Source of the DNA: Dehalococcoidia bacterium
Lineage (GTDB): Bacteria > Chloroflexota > Dehalococcoidia > Dehalococcoidales > G020351185
Assembly: GCA_030635945.1 (NCBI GenBank)
Contig: DAOVXW010000003.1
Span: 1-14,539 of the forward strand
Direction of reading: 5' to 3'
Length of the DNA stretch: 14,539 nt
A model generated the notes under the pieces. That model made no database searches. It worked only from the letters and a program-made list of their open reading frames with translations, and had not been told where the DNA came from. Shown here in pieces: positions 1 through 6,949 of this stretch. Both the position numbers and the translations under genes were made by a program. Position 1 is the stretch's first letter, and each line of letters starts with the position of its first letter.

Positions 1-48
1 GACAAACTGCTTGAAATTAGCCACCAGTAGTCTGTTAAAGGCTTTCAT
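1..48 (-). CDS. N-terminus of a putative ABC-2 type transport permease (partial, runs off the window)
   Basis: An ATG on the minus strand overlaps the TGA stop of the ABC ATPase (ATGA arrangement) and opens a frame that stays open to the window edge, reading MKAFNRLLVANFKQFV. Only 16 codons are visible, so no membrane segment or domain can be seen. The call rests on context: a DrrA/CcmA-like ATPase that ends in a 4-nt overlap is normally followed by its membrane partner, and a short basic/hydrophobic cytoplasmic N-terminus fits ABC-2 permeases. The permease function is inference; the existence of a translationally coupled downstream gene is well supported. Confidence 0.6.
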   Translation of the reverse strand, partial: MKAFNRLLVANFKQFV

Positions 49-995
49 TCTCTTATCTTCCTGCCGGTAAGTTTCAGGAAAACATCTTCCAGGGTGGCTT
101 CGCGCACATACAGGTCTTTAAGCTGGTCGGTAATATTCGCCTTCTCGGCGTATTTCAGTATAGCCGACATAGTCACCGGTATATTTTCGGAATACATAAT
201 GACCTCGTTATTGTTGACCATTACCTCTTTAGCTCCGGGGAAAGATTTAAGAACAACTTCGGGTGGCGCCGGATCCAGCTCAAACTGGATGGCGCTTTCA
301 TTAAAGTGTTCGTTTATAAGCTCTCTTGGTGAGCCCATAGCGATGATATTGCCGTGGTCGATGACCGCCACGCGGTCGCACAATCGTTCCGCTTCATCCA
401 TGTAGTGGGTGGTCAGGAAAACTGTTTTGCCTTCGTCACGCATATTCTCAATGACTGTCCACAGGCTGTGGCGTGCCTGGGGGTCCAGGCCGGTTGTCGG
501 CTCGTCGAGGAAGGCAATATCCGGGACGTTAATCAGCGCCATAGCTACAGAAAGCCGCTGCTGCTGGCCGCCGGAAAGGTTTTTAACCAGCACCTTATGG
601 CTTTCCTCTAGCGCCAGAAGTTTAAGAACATCGTCCACCGGCAGGGAATGCTCGTAGAAACTGCCGAAGAGGACCAGTATCTCCTGAACGGTTACCAGCG
701 GCAACAGTGAGGGCGCCTGTAGCTGGATGCCGATTCTCTGCTTAACCTTAGTGGGAACTTTGGCGACATCCATATCCAGAACGGATATACGGCCGGAATC
801 CGCCCGGCGCAGCCCCTCGATTATCTCTACGGTGGTTGTCTTGCCGGCGCCGTTGGGCCCCAGCATACCGAAGGTTTCGCCCTTGTAAACCTGGAAGCTT
901 ATGTCGTTTACCGCTTTAATGTCGCCATAGCTTTTAACCAGGTGTTCTACATTGATAACCATGGAAGGGCTTTCTTTTTTAGTCTTCGTCATCAT
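45..995 (-). CDS. ABC transporter ATP-binding protein (DrrA/CcmA-like)
   Basis: This is the cytoplasmic ATPase subunit of an ABC exporter, 316 aa. All nucleotide-binding motifs are present in order: Walker A GPNGAGKTTT near residue 47, the signature LSGGQQQRLSVAMAL near 140, Walker B with D-loop IAFLDEPTTGLDPQ near 160, and the switch histidine in TTHYMDEAERLCD. A C-terminal extension of about 80 residues after the ATPase core is typical of the drug/ABC-2 exporter ATPases. The frame begins with two ATGs at 993-995 and 990-992, inside the last codons of the zinc-ribbon gene; a later in-frame ATG at 960-962 (MVINVEHL) is closer to where the conserved domain begins and could be the true start. 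It forms an operon with the zinc-ribbon gene upstream and a probable permease downstream. The substrate cannot be read from the sequence. Confidence 0.93.
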   Translation of the reverse strand: MMTKTKKESPSMVINVEHLVKSYGDIKAVNDISFQVYKGETFGMLGPNGAGKTTTVEIIEGLRRADSGRISVLDMDVAKVPTKVKQRIGIQLQAPSLLPLVTVQEILVLFGSFYEHSLPVDDVLKLLALEESHKVLVKNLSGGQQQRLSVAMALINVPDIAFLDEPTTGLDPQARHSLWTVIENMRDEGKTVFLTTHYMDEAERLCDRVAVIDHGNIIAMGSPRELINEHFNESAIQFELDPAPPEVVLKSFPGAKEVMVNNNEVIMYSENIPVTMSAILKYAEKANITDQLKDLYVREATLEDVFLKLTGRKIRE

Positions 996-1440
996 TAGGA
1001 TGGCTGTCTCCCCCGGCTTTTTCTTCAGCCGATGTTTTTCTCAACTCTTCCATTGTTGGTATTTCTTCTGGGGGTAGGTTGGAAAACTCCGCCCACTGTT
1101 TATAGAGTTTTTTAACTTTTCTTTCGCGGCCGAAAATATTTCTCACCTTTTTAGCCAGCGGTTTGGCGGTGCTATCTATTAAATCCTTGCCGGCTTGCTG
1201 AATATCCTTAAGGTTGTGGATGTCAGGTATACCGTCCCTTGGCTCTGTGGATAAAAGCTTTTTACCACAGTGCGGGCAGAAGCTGGTCTGTTCGGACAGT
1301 TTCTTGCCGCAATAGGGGCAGAATTGCAGTCTCTCACCGATACTTGCCGTACCCATTTCCTGTCCGCAGTAGGGGCAATAGGTTAAATCTTCGGGAAAGA
1401 GAGATTTATCAATATCACGGCTGCAATTAAGACATTTCAT
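979..1440 (-). CDS. Zinc-ribbon protein with two Cys4 modules
   Basis: A small soluble protein of 153 aa with eight cysteines in four CxxC pairs: C3/C6 with C22/C25 (CLNC, CPYC) and C41/C44 with C55/C58 (CPYC, CPHC). These read as two tandem zinc ribbons of the rubredoxin-knuckle type. The C-terminal 80 residues are charged, with basic and then acidic stretches ending in DDED, and no membrane segment. The start is set at the ATG at 1438-1440 because an AAAGAGG Shine-Dalgarno lies just upstream and the first zinc knuckle begins at residue 3; a further upstream in-frame start at 1476 would add 12 residues with no support. It overlaps the ABC ATPase gene by 17 nt, so it is probably co-expressed with the transporter. 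Its role is unknown; zinc-ribbon leaders of transporter operons may act as regulators or chaperones, but nothing here shows that. Confidence 0.85.
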   Translation of the reverse strand: MKCLNCSRDIDKSLFPEDLTYCPYCGQEMGTASIGERLQFCPYCGKKLSEQTSFCPHCGKKLLSTEPRDGIPDIHNLKDIQQAGKDLIDSTAKPLAKKVRNIFGRERKVKKLYKQWAEFSNLPPEEIPTMEELRKTSAEEKAGGDSHPNDDED

Positions 1441-1486
1441 TTTGGACGCCTCTTTAACCACGAAAATGGTTTCCACCTTCCAGGAT

Positions 1487-1515
1487 ATTATAGCACGTAG
1501 TTATTGTGAATTGAA
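1487..1515 (-). promoter_or_regulatory. Putative sigma70 promoter for the zinc-ribbon/ABC operon (extended -10)
   Basis: On the minus strand a perfect TATAAT (1487-1492) is preceded by TGC, giving an extended -10 element. A weak -35 (TTCAAT, 1510-1515, three of six) lies 17 nt upstream. Transcription would start near 1480, about 40 nt before the zinc-ribbon ATG, leaving room for its ribosome binding site. The match is by eye. Confidence 0.5.
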
Positions 1516-1526
1516 CACCTTTTCGC

Positions 1527-1555
1527 TAGACAACAGTAATATCAGCCACTATAAT
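1527..1555 (+). promoter_or_regulatory. Putative sigma70 promoter for hpt-ade, close to the start codon
   Basis: TAGACA (1527-1532, five of six to the -35 consensus) and a perfect TATAAT (1550-1555) are separated by exactly 17 nt. The -10 box ends only 4 nt before the ATG at 1560, so the mRNA would be leaderless or carry just a few bases. No Shine-Dalgarno is visible before the ATG, which agrees with this. Confidence 0.6.
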
Positions 1556-1559
1556 CTTG

Positions 1560-2096
1560 ATGGCTATGGATTCTCAGATAGAACCCAGGGTTTTTATCAG
1601 TTGCCGGGAGATAGAAACTGTTGTCTGCCGGCTGGCGGCACGGATAAATGAAGACTATCGTGGCAGGAAACCTATCCTGGTTGCCGTCTTAAAGGGTGCC
1701 TTTATTTTTCTGGCTGACCTGATTCGGCACCTTGATTTACAAGCGGAAGTGGAGTTTGTCAGTTTATCCAGCTACGGGCAGAGCCGGGGGACTTCAGGGA
1801 AGGTTGAAGTGGTTCAGGGCCTTTGTGCCGATATCCGGGGCCGGGATGTGCTTATTGTTGAAGATATAGTCGATACCGGTCTGACAACGAATTTCCTGCT
1901 TAATTACCTGAAAAAGCAGAAGCCGTCCTCGGTAAAGATATGTTCCCTGACCAGCAAGCCGTCGCGGCGGAAGCTCCCGGTTAATATTGACTACCTGGGT
2001 TTTGAAGTACCAGATAAGTTTATAGTGGGCTATGGTTTGGACTGGGACGGGAAGTTCCGCCACCTGCCCGATTTATGTTTTATTAAAGAGGAGTAA
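1560..2096 (+). CDS. hpt: Hypoxanthine phosphoribosyltransferase
   Basis: This cytoplasmic purine salvage enzyme transfers the phosphoribosyl group of PRPP to hypoxanthine (often also guanine), giving IMP (or GMP). The 178-residue length is normal for the bacterial HPRT family. Visible signatures are the LVAVLKGAFIFLADL segment, the flexible-loop SSYGQS sequence, the PRPP loop VLIVEDIVDTGLTT around residue 100, and the purine-binding end VGYGLDWDGKFRHLPDLC. The start is taken as the ATG at 1560; a TTG directly before it (1557) and an ATG at 1566 are alternatives, and none has a clear ribosome binding site. The adenine deaminase gene follows after 2 nt, so the pair can convert adenine through hypoxanthine to IMP. 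The family call is firm; the exact base preference is inferred. Confidence 0.95.
   Translation: MAMDSQIEPRVFISCREIETVVCRLAARINEDYRGRKPILVAVLKGAFIFLADLIRHLDLQAEVEFVSLSSYGQSRGTSGKVEVVQGLCADIRGRDVLIVEDIVDTGLTTNFLLNYLKKQKPSSVKICSLTSKPSRRKLPVNIDYLGFEVPDKFIVGYGLDWDGKFRHLPDLCFIKEE
2085..2093 (+). promoter_or_regulatory. Ribosome binding site of ade inside the end of hpt
   Basis: AAAGAGGAG lies over the last codons of hpt, six nt before the ade ATG. The overlap means that ade translation is likely coupled to that of hpt. Confidence 0.7.
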
Positions 2097-2098
2097 TA

Positions 2099-3805
2099 AT
2101 GACCTCCGGGCTTGCAAGCTTAATCTCGGTGGCAAGGGGTGAAAGCCCGGCTGACCTGATTCTATCCAACGCCGCTATAATCAACGTCTTCAGCGGGGAA
2201 ATAGAGACGGGTAACGTAGCCATTCATGGCGGAAAAATTGCCGGCATTGGCGATTACAGGCAGGCTGAAGAGTTTATAGACCTGGGCGGCAGGTATCTGG
2301 TGCCGGGTCTCATCAACGGGCATACCCATATCGAAAGCTCAATGCTGGATATAGACCAGTATGCCCGGGCGGTAGTTGCCAGGGGTACGCTGGTAGTAAT
2401 CACCGATCTGCATGAACTGACAAATGTCTGCGGTATTGATGCTATCAGATATATTCTAAACTCCGCTCGCCGCTTGCCACTGGAGCTCTTTCTGATGGCT
2501 CCTTCCTGTGTACCGGCGACTCATCTCGAGACTTCGGGTGCCTGTCTTGAAGCCGATGAGCTAAAGCGGATTCTCGGCTGGAAGGGTGTTATCGGGCTGG
2601 GGGAGATGATGAACTTCCCCGGGGTAATCGGTGGCGATGGCAATGCCCTCAAGAAAATAAATATGGCTGAAGGTAAGATAATCGATGGGCATGCTCCTTC
2701 GGTAAGAGATAAAGAGCTGGCCGCTTATATTGCAGCCGGCATTTATTCAGACCACGAATCGGTCTCCCTTGAAGAGGCCGGGGAAAAGCTGAAACGGGGT
2801 ATGCATATTATGATCAGGGAAGGCTCATCGGAGAAAAATCTGGAAGCCCTGTTGCCCCTGGTTACCGATAAAACCTATAAACGCTGTCTGTTTGTTGTCG
2901 ACGACCGCAGTTGTGCCGACCTGCTGAGGGATGGCGATATGGATGCCATAGTGCGCAAGGCGATTAAGCTGGGGCTTGAACCGGTGAGGGCTATCCAGCT
3001 GGCGACCATAAATGCCGCCGAATATTTCGGGCTGGGCAGGTTGGGGGCTATAGCCCCCGCTTATATAGCTAACCTTATCGTTGTTGATAACCTGTCTGAA
3101 TTCAATATTGATATGGCTTTCCATTACGGAAAACTGGTGGCTGAGAAAGGTAAAACCCTGTTCAAAGCGAGTAAATACAGGGGCAGGAAACCGGTAACTA
3201 CGGTAAATGTAAAACCTTTTGAATTAGAAAACCTGAAGCTTGTGACAAAGGCAGACAGCCTGCCGGTTATAGAGATTGTCCCCGGGCAGATAATAACTAA
3301 AAAGCAGATTATGAAAGCCAGCATTAAAGATGGAGCAGCCGTGCCTGATATTGAAGTAGATATCCTGAAACTGGTGGTTGTAGAGAGACACCGTGCCAGT
3401 GGTAATATCGGCATCGGGCTGGTCAAGGGATTTGGCCTGAAACGAGGCGCCCTGGTATCTTCCGTTGCCCACGATTCGCACAATATAATTGGCGTCGGTG
3501 TGGATGACGGGGATATATATACCGGCATTAGAGAAATTGAGAAACTGCAGGGCGGACTGGTTGTCGTTAGCGAAGGAAAAGTTCTGGCAAGCCTGCCGTT
3601 GCCCATCGGCGGATTGATGTCGGAACAACCGCTGGAAGATGTCGTTGCTCAACTGGAGAAACTGAAGTCTCTGGCTGCCGAACTTGGCAGCAGTTTACCA
3701 TCGCCGTTTGCCACCTTATCCTTCCTGGCGCTGCCGGTAATCCCCGAATTACGATTGACAGATTTAGGACTGGTGGATGTTAACCAGTTTAAATTGATTG
3801 ATTAA
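2099..3805 (+). CDS. ade: Adenine deaminase
   Basis: Amidohydrolase-superfamily enzyme that deaminates adenine to hypoxanthine and ammonia; 568 aa, full length for bacterial Ade (about 570-600). Metal ligands expected in this family can be placed: H75 and H77 (NGHTHIESSML), E169 (GLGEMMN), H198 (DGHAP), H219 (SDHES) and D268/D269 (VVDDR). The C-terminal domain carries AHDSHNIIGVG (about 458-467) and the family ending TLSFLALPVIPELRLTD. The usual family segment is remembered as DDRH followed about 10 residues later by GHID; here it reads DDRS and GDMD, so two conserved histidines appear replaced. None of these is a metal ligand as far as I can judge. The gene starts 2 nt after hpt and supplies that enzyme with hypoxanthine. 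Confidence 0.95.
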   Translation: MTSGLASLISVARGESPADLILSNAAIINVFSGEIETGNVAIHGGKIAGIGDYRQAEEFIDLGGRYLVPGLINGHTHIESSMLDIDQYARAVVARGTLVVITDLHELTNVCGIDAIRYILNSARRLPLELFLMAPSCVPATHLETSGACLEADELKRILGWKGVIGLGEMMNFPGVIGGDGNALKKINMAEGKIIDGHAPSVRDKELAAYIAAGIYSDHESVSLEEAGEKLKRGMHIMIREGSSEKNLEALLPLVTDKTYKRCLFVVDDRSCADLLRDGDMDAIVRKAIKLGLEPVRAIQLATINAAEYFGLGRLGAIAPAYIANLIVVDNLSEFNIDMAFHYGKLVAEKGKTLFKASKYRGRKPVTTVNVKPFELENLKLVTKADSLPVIEIVPGQIITKKQIMKASIKDGAAVPDIEVDILKLVVVERHRASGNIGIGLVKGFGLKRGALVSSVAHDSHNIIGVGVDDGDIYTGIREIEKLQGGLVVVSEGKVLASLPLPIGGLMSEQPLEDVVAQLEKLKSLAAELGSSLPSPFATLSFLALPVIPELRLTDLGLVDVNQFKLID

Positions 3806-3822
3806 ATAAAATAATTTATAAA
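3794..3822 (+). promoter_or_regulatory. Putative sigma70 promoter before the GyrI-like gene
   Basis: TTGATT (3794-3799, four of six) and TATAAA (3817-3822, five of six) are 17 nt apart, straddling the ade stop codon in an AT-rich stretch. Transcription from about 3829 would give a short leader that contains the strong AGGAGGTGA Shine-Dalgarno at 3830-3838. The downstream genes can therefore be expressed apart from hpt-ade. Confidence 0.45.
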
Positions 3823-3847
3823 TAACTTCAGGAGGTGAGCCTTAATT

Positions 3848-4363
3848 ATGCCACGCAAATCAAAGAAGCTGGAGCCTCAAATTGTAGAAATGGCGTCGCA
3901 AAAAATGGCGGTTGTCAGCGGTAAAGGTACACCGGAAAAGGTCTTTACCGAGCTTATGCCCGCCCTATATGGCTCTGTTTATACCCTCAAGTTCGACCTC
4001 AAGAATAAGGGATTACCCACCTTCAAGGTCAGCGGGCTGCGTGCCCGTTACCCCGATGCCGCCACAAAGCCAAAGGAAGAATGGAACCACATTATCGGCT
4101 TGCCCATCCCAAATGATACCGCTGTTTTACCGCAGAAGGTCGTCGGTATTGAGGTCAGGCTTGAAACCTGGCAATACGGCACGGTAGCCCAGATTCTTCA
4201 CCTGGGATCGTACAGCGAAGAGGGGCCCAATATTGAGCGCCTGCATAGATTCATTAAAGAAAGCAGTTACGAGATAGCCGGGCACCATGAGGAAGAATAC
4301 CTCACCAGGCCCAATGCCAAGGTGGTAAAAACAATTATCCGCTATGAGATAAAGAAGAAATGA
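3848..4363 (+). CDS. GyrI-like small-molecule-binding domain protein
   Basis: A 171-residue soluble protein that matches the GyrI-like/SOUL-type effector-binding fold in its typical stand-alone form. Recognisable pieces are the N-terminal QKMAVVSGKGTPEKVF strand-helix, the central WNHIIGLPIPNDT region, LETWQYGTVAQILHLGSYSEEG, and the C-terminal HHEEEYLTRP segment characteristic of this fold. There is no DNA-binding domain, so it is not a complete AraC/MerR-type regulator; stand-alone members are thought to bind or hydrolyse hydrophobic small molecules. The ATG at 3848 is supported by a near-perfect AGGAGGTGA 9 nt upstream. It lies 42 nt after ade with its own likely promoter. Specific ligand unknown. 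Confidence 0.8.
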   Translation: MPRKSKKLEPQIVEMASQKMAVVSGKGTPEKVFTELMPALYGSVYTLKFDLKNKGLPTFKVSGLRARYPDAATKPKEEWNHIIGLPIPNDTAVLPQKVVGIEVRLETWQYGTVAQILHLGSYSEEGPNIERLHRFIKESSYEIAGHHEEEYLTRPNAKVVKTIIRYEIKKK

Positions 4364-4373
4364 GCGATAGAGA

Positions 4374-4958
4374 ATGACTGACTATTATTTCGATATAGAA
4401 ACAAACCCCAAAGGAGAAAGACCAGATTTTAAAGGGGATGATATTCTCACAATACAATACCAACAAATTGATACCAGAACCGGTGAGAAGAAAGACGAAC
4501 TGGTAATATTAAAATCATGGGAATCATCAGAAAAAGATATACTGGAGAAGTTCTACCATATATTTAATCCAGAAAAACCATGGGAATTTGTTCCTGTTGG
4601 ATTTAATTTGGTTTTTGATTATTTTAGTTTACTTTATCGTTGGAGAGAGATAGGTATTAATGTAAAACCGAAGTCCATATTCAGTGATCGCCCTAATATA
4701 GATCTAAAACCGATTGTAGTAATGTGTAATAGTGGTTCATTTAAAGGAGCAAGTCTAGGGAGATTTATTGGTAAGAGGGATTCTGGTCTAAAAGTTTCAA
4801 AATGGTGTAAAGAAGGAGATTATAGTTCAGTTCAGGAATATATTGAAGATGAGGCTGATAGGTTTATTAAATTCTATCAATTCCTTGTAAATAGAATGCC
4901 AGAAGTCTGGCAGGAATTTGCAAAAGCTAATGGTATCGGTCAGGCTAATAGTCTTTAG
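4374..4958 (+). CDS. AT-rich orphan protein with DEDD 3'-5' exonuclease-like motifs
   Basis: I do not recognise this 194-aa protein by name. Its start YYFDIETNP (D7, E9) looks like the Exo I motif of DnaQ-like exonucleases; VGFNLVFDY (N78, D82) fits Exo II; and YIEDEADRFIKFY (Y156 to Y168) resembles Exo III (Y-x3-D), although the residue exactly four after Y156 is E160, with D159 and D162 beside it. It may be an active nuclease with a shifted third motif or an inactive relative. By hand count its first 350 bases are about 33% GC, against roughly 55-60% in the preceding gene, and its codons favour A/T at third positions, which suggests recent transfer. There is no transposase or repeat at its borders. 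It begins 10 nt after the GyrI-like gene with only a weak GATAGAG ribosome site, and ends 6 nt before a convergent gene. Confidence 0.75.
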   Translation: MTDYYFDIETNPKGERPDFKGDDILTIQYQQIDTRTGEKKDELVILKSWESSEKDILEKFYHIFNPEKPWEFVPVGFNLVFDYFSLLYRWREIGINVKPKSIFSDRPNIDLKPIVVMCNSGSFKGASLGRFIGKRDSGLKVSKWCKEGDYSSVQEYIEDEADRFIKFYQFLVNRMPEVWQEFAKANGIGQANSL

Positions 4959-4964
4959 CCCAAG

Positions 4965-5663
4965 CTATTTCCCCTTTGGCGGTCTGATGCTGGACTGGTA
5001 GCGCCTCATCTGCCAGTCCTTGTAGCACTTGAGGCCTTCTTCGTCGCCCAGGACATTCCAGTAGCGGTAAAAATCTGAAATGTAGAACTTGGGGGCGAAC
5101 GACGTTTCCACCGTTATTACCCTGTCGGCGGTTTTTTCCACACTCTTGACGGCAGCTGCCGAAGCTGCCGGCACGGCGGCGATGATATACTTCGGCTGGC
5201 GGCGGCGTATCGATTCAATGGCAGCCATCATGGTATAGCCCGAAGCCAGCCCGTCGTCAACGATTATGGCTATCTTTTCCTTTACTATCGAAAGCGGTTT
5301 GCTGCCTCTGTAGAGCAGGCTGCGCTGCTGGATATCGTTCCTAACTTTGTTCACCTGGTAGTTCACCTGCTTTTCGGTAAGCTCTATTCTCTTTAATATA
5401 GCCTGGTTGAGGATAGTCGTGCCGTCGTCGGCAACAGCGCCGAAGCCGCCTTCGGGCCTCAGCGGTATCGGTATTTTACGTGAAATGACAAGGTCGAGGT
5501 CGGCATTGAGGGCAAGGGCTACCCGCATTCCGACTGGTATGCCACCATTGGGGATAGCCAGCACGATAACCGGTTCCTTTTTATATGCACCGAGTTTTTC
5601 AGCCAGCTGTCGCCCGGCGTCATAGCGGTTCTCGAATATAGGTTTTTGCATGTGGTAGTCCAT
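4965..5663 (-). CDS. Predicted phosphoribosyltransferase (COG1926 type)
   Basis: A 232-residue type I phosphoribosyltransferase-fold protein. The N-terminal half has AIPNGGIPVGMRVALAL and the family segment ISRKIPIPLRPEGGFGAV; the PRPP-binding loop IAIIVDDGLASGYTM lies at about 132-145, followed by PKYIIAAVPAA. This pattern belongs to the uncharacterised COG1926 group rather than to a known purine or pyrimidine enzyme, so the acceptor base is unknown. A GAGGAGG Shine-Dalgarno (5669-5675) five nt before the ATG at 5661-5663 decides the start over a second ATG four codons later. It lies 33 nt downstream of the SbcD-like gene on the same strand and is probably co-transcribed with it. There is no clear terminator between it and the convergent AT-rich gene. 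Confidence 0.88.
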   Translation of the reverse strand: MDYHMQKPIFENRYDAGRQLAEKLGAYKKEPVIVLAIPNGGIPVGMRVALALNADLDLVISRKIPIPLRPEGGFGAVADDGTTILNQAILKRIELTEKQVNYQVNKVRNDIQQRSLLYRGSKPLSIVKEKIAIIVDDGLASGYTMMAAIESIRRRQPKYIIAAVPAASAAAVKSVEKTADRVITVETSFAPKFYISDFYRYWNVLGDEEGLKCYKDWQMRRYQSSIRPPKGK

Positions 5664-5696
5664 GCTTTCCTCCTCGTCTATTATCTTTAATCGGAT

Positions 5697-6932
5697 TTAT
5701 TCTTCGGAAACCTTTTCTTTTATAAGCTCTTCACCGTACTTAAGCAGCAGTTTGGAGTAGCTCTTGGAGAACTTCTTGTCTTCAAGGTATACCTTCAGGG
5801 CTGCCAGCGGTGTTATCTCTTCGGCGCTGTGTTCACCCAGACGCAGTCGGCTCTGCCGTTTTATATCTTTTGTAACAGCGTAATAGTGAGCATCTTTAAG
5901 TGCGTTTCTTATTTCAACATCCAGAATCTGCCCCTCGCTTTCCTGGGAAAGGCTGATCTGGAGACGGATAATAGCATCGGTGGTGTTATGCCGGGAAATT
6001 TCTTTGATGATTTTGGCTGTCGGCTCTGCGTCCTGAGGTTCTATATTAACATTTATGGTTAAGAAACGGCGGCCGTTTAATGGTTGAAAATTATACGAAG
6101 CCTGCCTCTTGCCCGTTTTTTTATCAGCCCTGATATCTACAAGATAAAATCCTTTTTCATCATTTTCATCGCCGAAGTCCAGCTTTTCCAGGCTGCCGGC
6201 ATATACCAGTGGCGGGTCATCCGAAAGAACCTGGTGTCGATGAATATGCCCCAGAGCAATGTAGTCAAAAGCCGGGTTGGCGGTACTGCCCGGCAGTAAT
6301 ACGTGTTCTTGACCGATGGTCATCGATTCCTCCGAGCCGATGCGGGAGCCGGAAACCCAGACATGGGCAGCCAGTATTGCAGGCAGAGAAGGGTCAAGCT
6401 TTTCAGCCATGTTTTTAATTATGCCGGTCAACTTCTGCTGCATCTTCCTATTAAGCTCGTCGAAGTTTAAATTCTTTGCATCTTCACTGGCTAAAAGTTT
6501 GCTGCGCCTAAGCCAGGGGAGGGCTGCGATTTGAATAATGCCGTTCGGAGTCTTAATAATTTGTATACCAGGGTGGTTGGCGACGTAGACGTTTTCCACC
6601 GCCAGCGTATTAAAGATTTCGGTGGTGGTGGCTCGCCCGATGGAGTTGGGCAGGTCATGGTTGCCGACAAGAAGGAAGACGGCTACCCCGCTCTCTGAAA
6701 GCCGCTTTATACGTTTGGCGAACTCACGCTGCTGGGTCTGGCTGGGGTCGCGGCTCTTGTAGGCATCGCCGCAGAAAAGGACGAGGTCAACCCTGTTTTC
6801 AAGGGCATAGTCCACCAGTTTGTCAAAGGATGAAAGAAAATCCAGGAAACGGGAGGAAAGCCCGCTGGCCGGGTCGATACGCCCGTAGCTTTCCACCCCT
6901 AGGTGAAGGTCTGCAAAGTGGATAATTTTCAT
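5697..6932 (-). CDS. sbcD: SbcD/Mre11-like DNA repair exonuclease (calcineurin-like phosphoesterase)
   Basis: Metallophosphoesterase of the SbcD/Mre11 group, expected to process DNA ends as a Mn2+-dependent nuclease with an SbcC/Rad50 ATPase partner. At 411 aa it is the normal size for SbcD. The metal-binding motifs are in order: DLHLG (8-12), GD (55-56), GNHD (90-93), AAHVWVSG (H190) and GHIH (228-231), followed by the capping-domain entry VYAGSLEKLDFGDENDEKGF. The region after about 280 is the variable C-terminal part with amphipathic helices that may contact the ATPase. The SbcC/Rad50 gene is not in the window on either side, which is unusual since the two are commonly adjacent. The start ATG at 6930-6932 is 17 nt after glyS, so it is likely in the glyS transcript. 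Confidence 0.88.
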   Translation of the reverse strand: MKIIHFADLHLGVESYGRIDPASGLSSRFLDFLSSFDKLVDYALENRVDLVLFCGDAYKSRDPSQTQQREFAKRIKRLSESGVAVFLLVGNHDLPNSIGRATTTEIFNTLAVENVYVANHPGIQIIKTPNGIIQIAALPWLRRSKLLASEDAKNLNFDELNRKMQQKLTGIIKNMAEKLDPSLPAILAAHVWVSGSRIGSEESMTIGQEHVLLPGSTANPAFDYIALGHIHRHQVLSDDPPLVYAGSLEKLDFGDENDEKGFYLVDIRADKKTGKRQASYNFQPLNGRRFLTINVNIEPQDAEPTAKIIKEISRHNTTDAIIRLQISLSQESEGQILDVEIRNALKDAHYYAVTKDIKRQSRLRLGEHSAEEITPLAALKVYLEDKKFSKSYSKLLLKYGEELIKEKVSEE

Positions 6933-6949
6933 TATTAACTTTCGCCGGT

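Noticed and set aside
1441..1559. Purine riboswitch before hpt-ade
   Set aside because: The strong promoter sits directly at the start codon, leaving no transcribed leader that could hold an aptamer.
3124..3652. Long minus-strand open frames opposite ade
   Set aside because: They lie wholly inside a well-conserved gene, have no domain or ribosome site, and read like low-complexity shadow translation.
5150..5182. Short inverted-repeat-like sequence (GGCAGCTGCC, GAAGCTGCCGGC)
   Set aside because: It encodes an alanine-rich stretch (AASAAAV) of the phosphoribosyltransferase; the symmetry follows from repeated GCx codons.
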